From the NCBI RefSeq assembly GCF_037975245.1, contig NC_092569.1:22286168-22350167 (forward strand): a stretch of 64,000 bases of DNA, written 5' to 3'. How positions within the stretch are numbered: the first letter of the stretch is position 1; every line of letters begins with the position of its first letter. Of the stretch, positions 61,634 through 64,000 are shown piece by piece. The notes below the pieces were generated by a model. The model had not been told where the DNA came from. It saw nothing but the letters and a program-made list of their open reading frames with translations, and ran no database searches. The position numbers and the translations under genes were made by a program. This DNA comes from Apostichopus japonicus (taxonomy: Eukaryota; Echinodermata; Holothuroidea; Aspidochirotida; Stichopodidae).

Positions 61634-62854
61634 TAGATTGTCTGTACCTTTACAGTCTGTTATTGGTAGGGTGAGGGGATTGTGTTGACCCAAGGTGTGC
61701 TTTTGAGCACCCGAATCAGGCAGCCCTATACCTACTTGTTTCCAACGCATTTGACCTTAGATAGGTAAACTTAGCCGTTTTTGCACGACGACTACTGTCT
61801 CATCAATCTAACCCTGGTCACTCCCCTGCATGATCATGATGAAGAAGCGTCAGCCAAAGAAACACGGCTACCAAAAACGACAAAACATCCAAACAAATGA
61901 TAACCGCAGGATGAACAAAAACACACGCGTGTCTAAATTTTACACACAACTGTGATAACGAGGGGTGGGATGGGATGGGATATGGATGGGGTGAGATGGG
62001 ATGGGATGGGATGGGGTGTAGGAGTTGGCTCCTCATACGTATGATTAGACTTGTTTGCATCGTTGACCGTTAACAGTTGGCGTTATTAGTTAAAATATTC
62101 AAATTGCCACATATTTATGCGCATTCGAGTGTCGCAGCAGTCTGACCTAGCGCATTAGGGGAGATATTTTCCTTCTTATATAGGGAAAGGAGGAAGAGAT
62201 TAAATTGATTGGGTTCGAGTAGTATAGCCGATGAGTTGCAAAGAAGATAGACGGTGTAATGAACAAATTGACCGAAGTATAATAATATACCTTACTCATC
62301 CATCATTACAGTTTCTGAAGGGATTGGCTGATTCGTTTGCCGGTGGCTTCACATGTGCGGTATTTATGAGAACGCAAACGTACTCTGTAAATTCCACGAT
62401 TCAATGATTCGTTTTTTGGTTAAATGTTGCTTTCTTCTATGAGCCCCTTGATGTACAAACAACAGCCTGTGAACACCAGCTAATAAAATTGTATAATAAT
62501 ATATATATATACAGTATCGATGTTATTAATATATTTTGGTATTGGTGCCATTGCAATAGCATTAAGTAGTTGGTTTGTTTATCCTTCCTAGATCTACTTT
62601 ACGTTCTTGTTTATATTCCTTCTTGTTTTATATGCATGTCAGTGAAATGGGATACGAACGGAAGTTTTCTTTAAGCTGTCAATATAATCATAATTCATGA
62701 ACATGTTTTTGTCAGAAAGATTTTAAGAATCTTATTAATTTCCGTGTATATATGGAGTGTTTACACTATATAGATAAACATCTCAACTCTTTGTCCATGG
62801 TGACATCTCACAATCTCTTGCTGTCATATTCGTTTATTCTACTCTAGTGGAATA
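61634..62854. other. No gene recognised
   Basis: Downstream of the TM7 exon. It includes a GGGAT/GGGATG simple repeat (61965-62020) and AT-rich DNA. An AATAAA-type site near 62480 (CTAATAAAATTG) could end the receptor transcript, but this is uncertain. Confidence 0.45.
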
Positions 62855-63575
62855 AAGGTAATAATAATATAAATAATATGTGCTATTTATAAAGCGCTTT
62901 CCAATAAAATATCAAAGCGCTGTACAGAAATAAATACCTAAAAGATATCTAACAATACAACAAATTGCACCAGGTATCTAAAAATAGCAATACAAATAAT
63001 AAAAAAAGGAATAATTAAAACATAGTAGCAAATATTTACATTACATTACAAGTATAAAGTGTTCATATTAAACATTTAAATATATGTGTTTTCAAATCCC
63101 TCTTAAAATGATTAAGATTAGTTAAAGAACAGATATTTTCCGGAAGACTTTTCCAAATCTTGGGGCAGCTGCTGTGAAAGATCTCTCTCCGTAGAAGTTG
63201 GTCTTGGATTTAGAAGGATGGAAAAGAAAGAGTTGCGATGAGGAGCGTAAACTACGACTCGGTTCATATTTGGTGATGAGTTCCGAAATGTAGACAGAAG
63301 CCATATTATTTAGAGATTTGAAAGTGAGCAGTGTTATCTCATAATTGATACGTTGTTGTATTGGTAGCCAATGCAGTTCACGGAGGATGGGGGGTTATAT
63401 GCTCATTCCTCTTGGAACGCGTTACTAATCTGGCGGCAGAATTTTGTACTCGCTGCAACTTCGATATTTCACTTGACGGAATGCCATAAAGGAGACTGTT
63501 ACAGTAGTAAGCATTTTGTTTTTGTAACAGTGATCTGTGAACCTTCGGATTACTCTTTAACAGAGGCAACAAGAC
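62855..63575 (-). mobile_element. CR1-like LINE, 3' end with RT C-terminus
   Basis: On the minus strand: CNSLLYGIPSSEISKLQRV, QNSAARLVTRSKRNEHITP, then after a frameshift in a C-run ELHWLPIQQRINYEI, and SRSLRSSSQ...YGERSFTAAAPRFGKVFR. This is the well-conserved terminal region of CR1-type elements. The 3' UTR contains AAAGCGCTTTCC and ends with TAATAATAT-type repeats near 62860. 5'-truncated and frameshifted. Confidence 0.88.
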
Positions 63576-64000
63576 AAATATGCCAGCTACGTTCGACTTT
63601 CATAATCTCTGTTATTGCTGGTGATTAACCTCTCTCTGTATATATGAATTAATTAAATTTATACCAGTATACGATCTCGCATCCTGTCGCTTCAATGATA
63701 TTATATGAAGTTTGTCTTTACATTTAAACATAAATTACGGAGGGTGGTTGGCCACTATCTCATTACATTTTCAGTTTTAACTATACCAATTACGAACGAG
63801 CAAGCATAAATCATATTCTGCATCTCGTGTGAGATATAAGTTAAAGGATTTTTTTGCAAATTGATATTTTCACCTAGTTTTTCCTATTAAACAACAAATC
63901 AAGGTTAAATATAATTCTTATTTACTTTCGATACACATTAAAGTGATTTATATGATAACGTTCAAAGAAATTAAAACAAAAAGAAGATGGAAAGATGCCC
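63576..64000. other. No feature recognised
   Basis: AT-rich sequence to the right edge. Confidence 0.4.

Overview
The window is animal genomic DNA: spliced genes with GT-AG introns, no bacterial-style operons, and many transposons, minisatellites and AT/TA microsatellites. Four protein-coding loci can be assembled from exons whose reading phases agree. They are the N-terminal part of VPS28 (minus strand, 9671 down to 4568, continuing past the left edge), a secreted fibrinogen-domain lectin (plus, 11401-25344), the mRNA-export factor RAE1 (plus, 33384-44475), and a class A, prostanoid-receptor-like GPCR locus (plus, 54353-61633). Fibrinogen-related lectin content, CR1-like and L1/Tx1-like LINEs, tRNA-derived SINEs and hAT elements suggest a marine invertebrate deuterostome. 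An echinoderm, perhaps a sea cucumber, is my best guess, but it is an inference and not proven here.

Layout. 1-9671: VPS28 exons 1-5 on the minus strand. The exon 5/intron 5 border has been amplified into a 71-bp minisatellite (about 15 units at 1-1099, with the array head at 4444-4567). A young Ty3/gypsy-type element with three LTRs (1100-4443) has inserted into the array. 9672-11400: intergenic with two SINE copies. 11401-25344: lectin gene. Its 6-kb first intron holds two L1/Tx1-like LINE copies and TA repeats. Intron 3 holds a foldback element with a 9-bp target duplication and intron 4 a hAT element with an 8-bp duplication. 25345-29200: no gene recognised. 29201-44475: probable RAE1 promoter (NRF1-type palindrome), a hAT element, then ten coding exons with minisatellites, a SINE and a TA-flanked MITE in introns. 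45740-48790: about 50 copies of a 61-bp repeat. 49661-52646: a foldback element built of GATATC repeats, a 5-bp-TSD hAT-like element and a SINE, nearly back to back. 54353-61633: two tandem exons each encoding TM1-TM6, followed by a single TM7 exon. 62855-63575: 3' end of a CR1-like LINE.

The four loci have unrelated jobs (ESCRT-I sorting, secreted recognition lectin, nuclear mRNA export, surface signalling) and do not form a pathway. The most unusual observations are the conversion of a VPS28 exon end plus its splice donor into a satellite array, the two-TM1-6/one-TM7 layout of the receptor locus, and the GATATC foldback element. Exon borders were read by eye from splice consensus, phase and family knowledge; no alignment or transcript was available.
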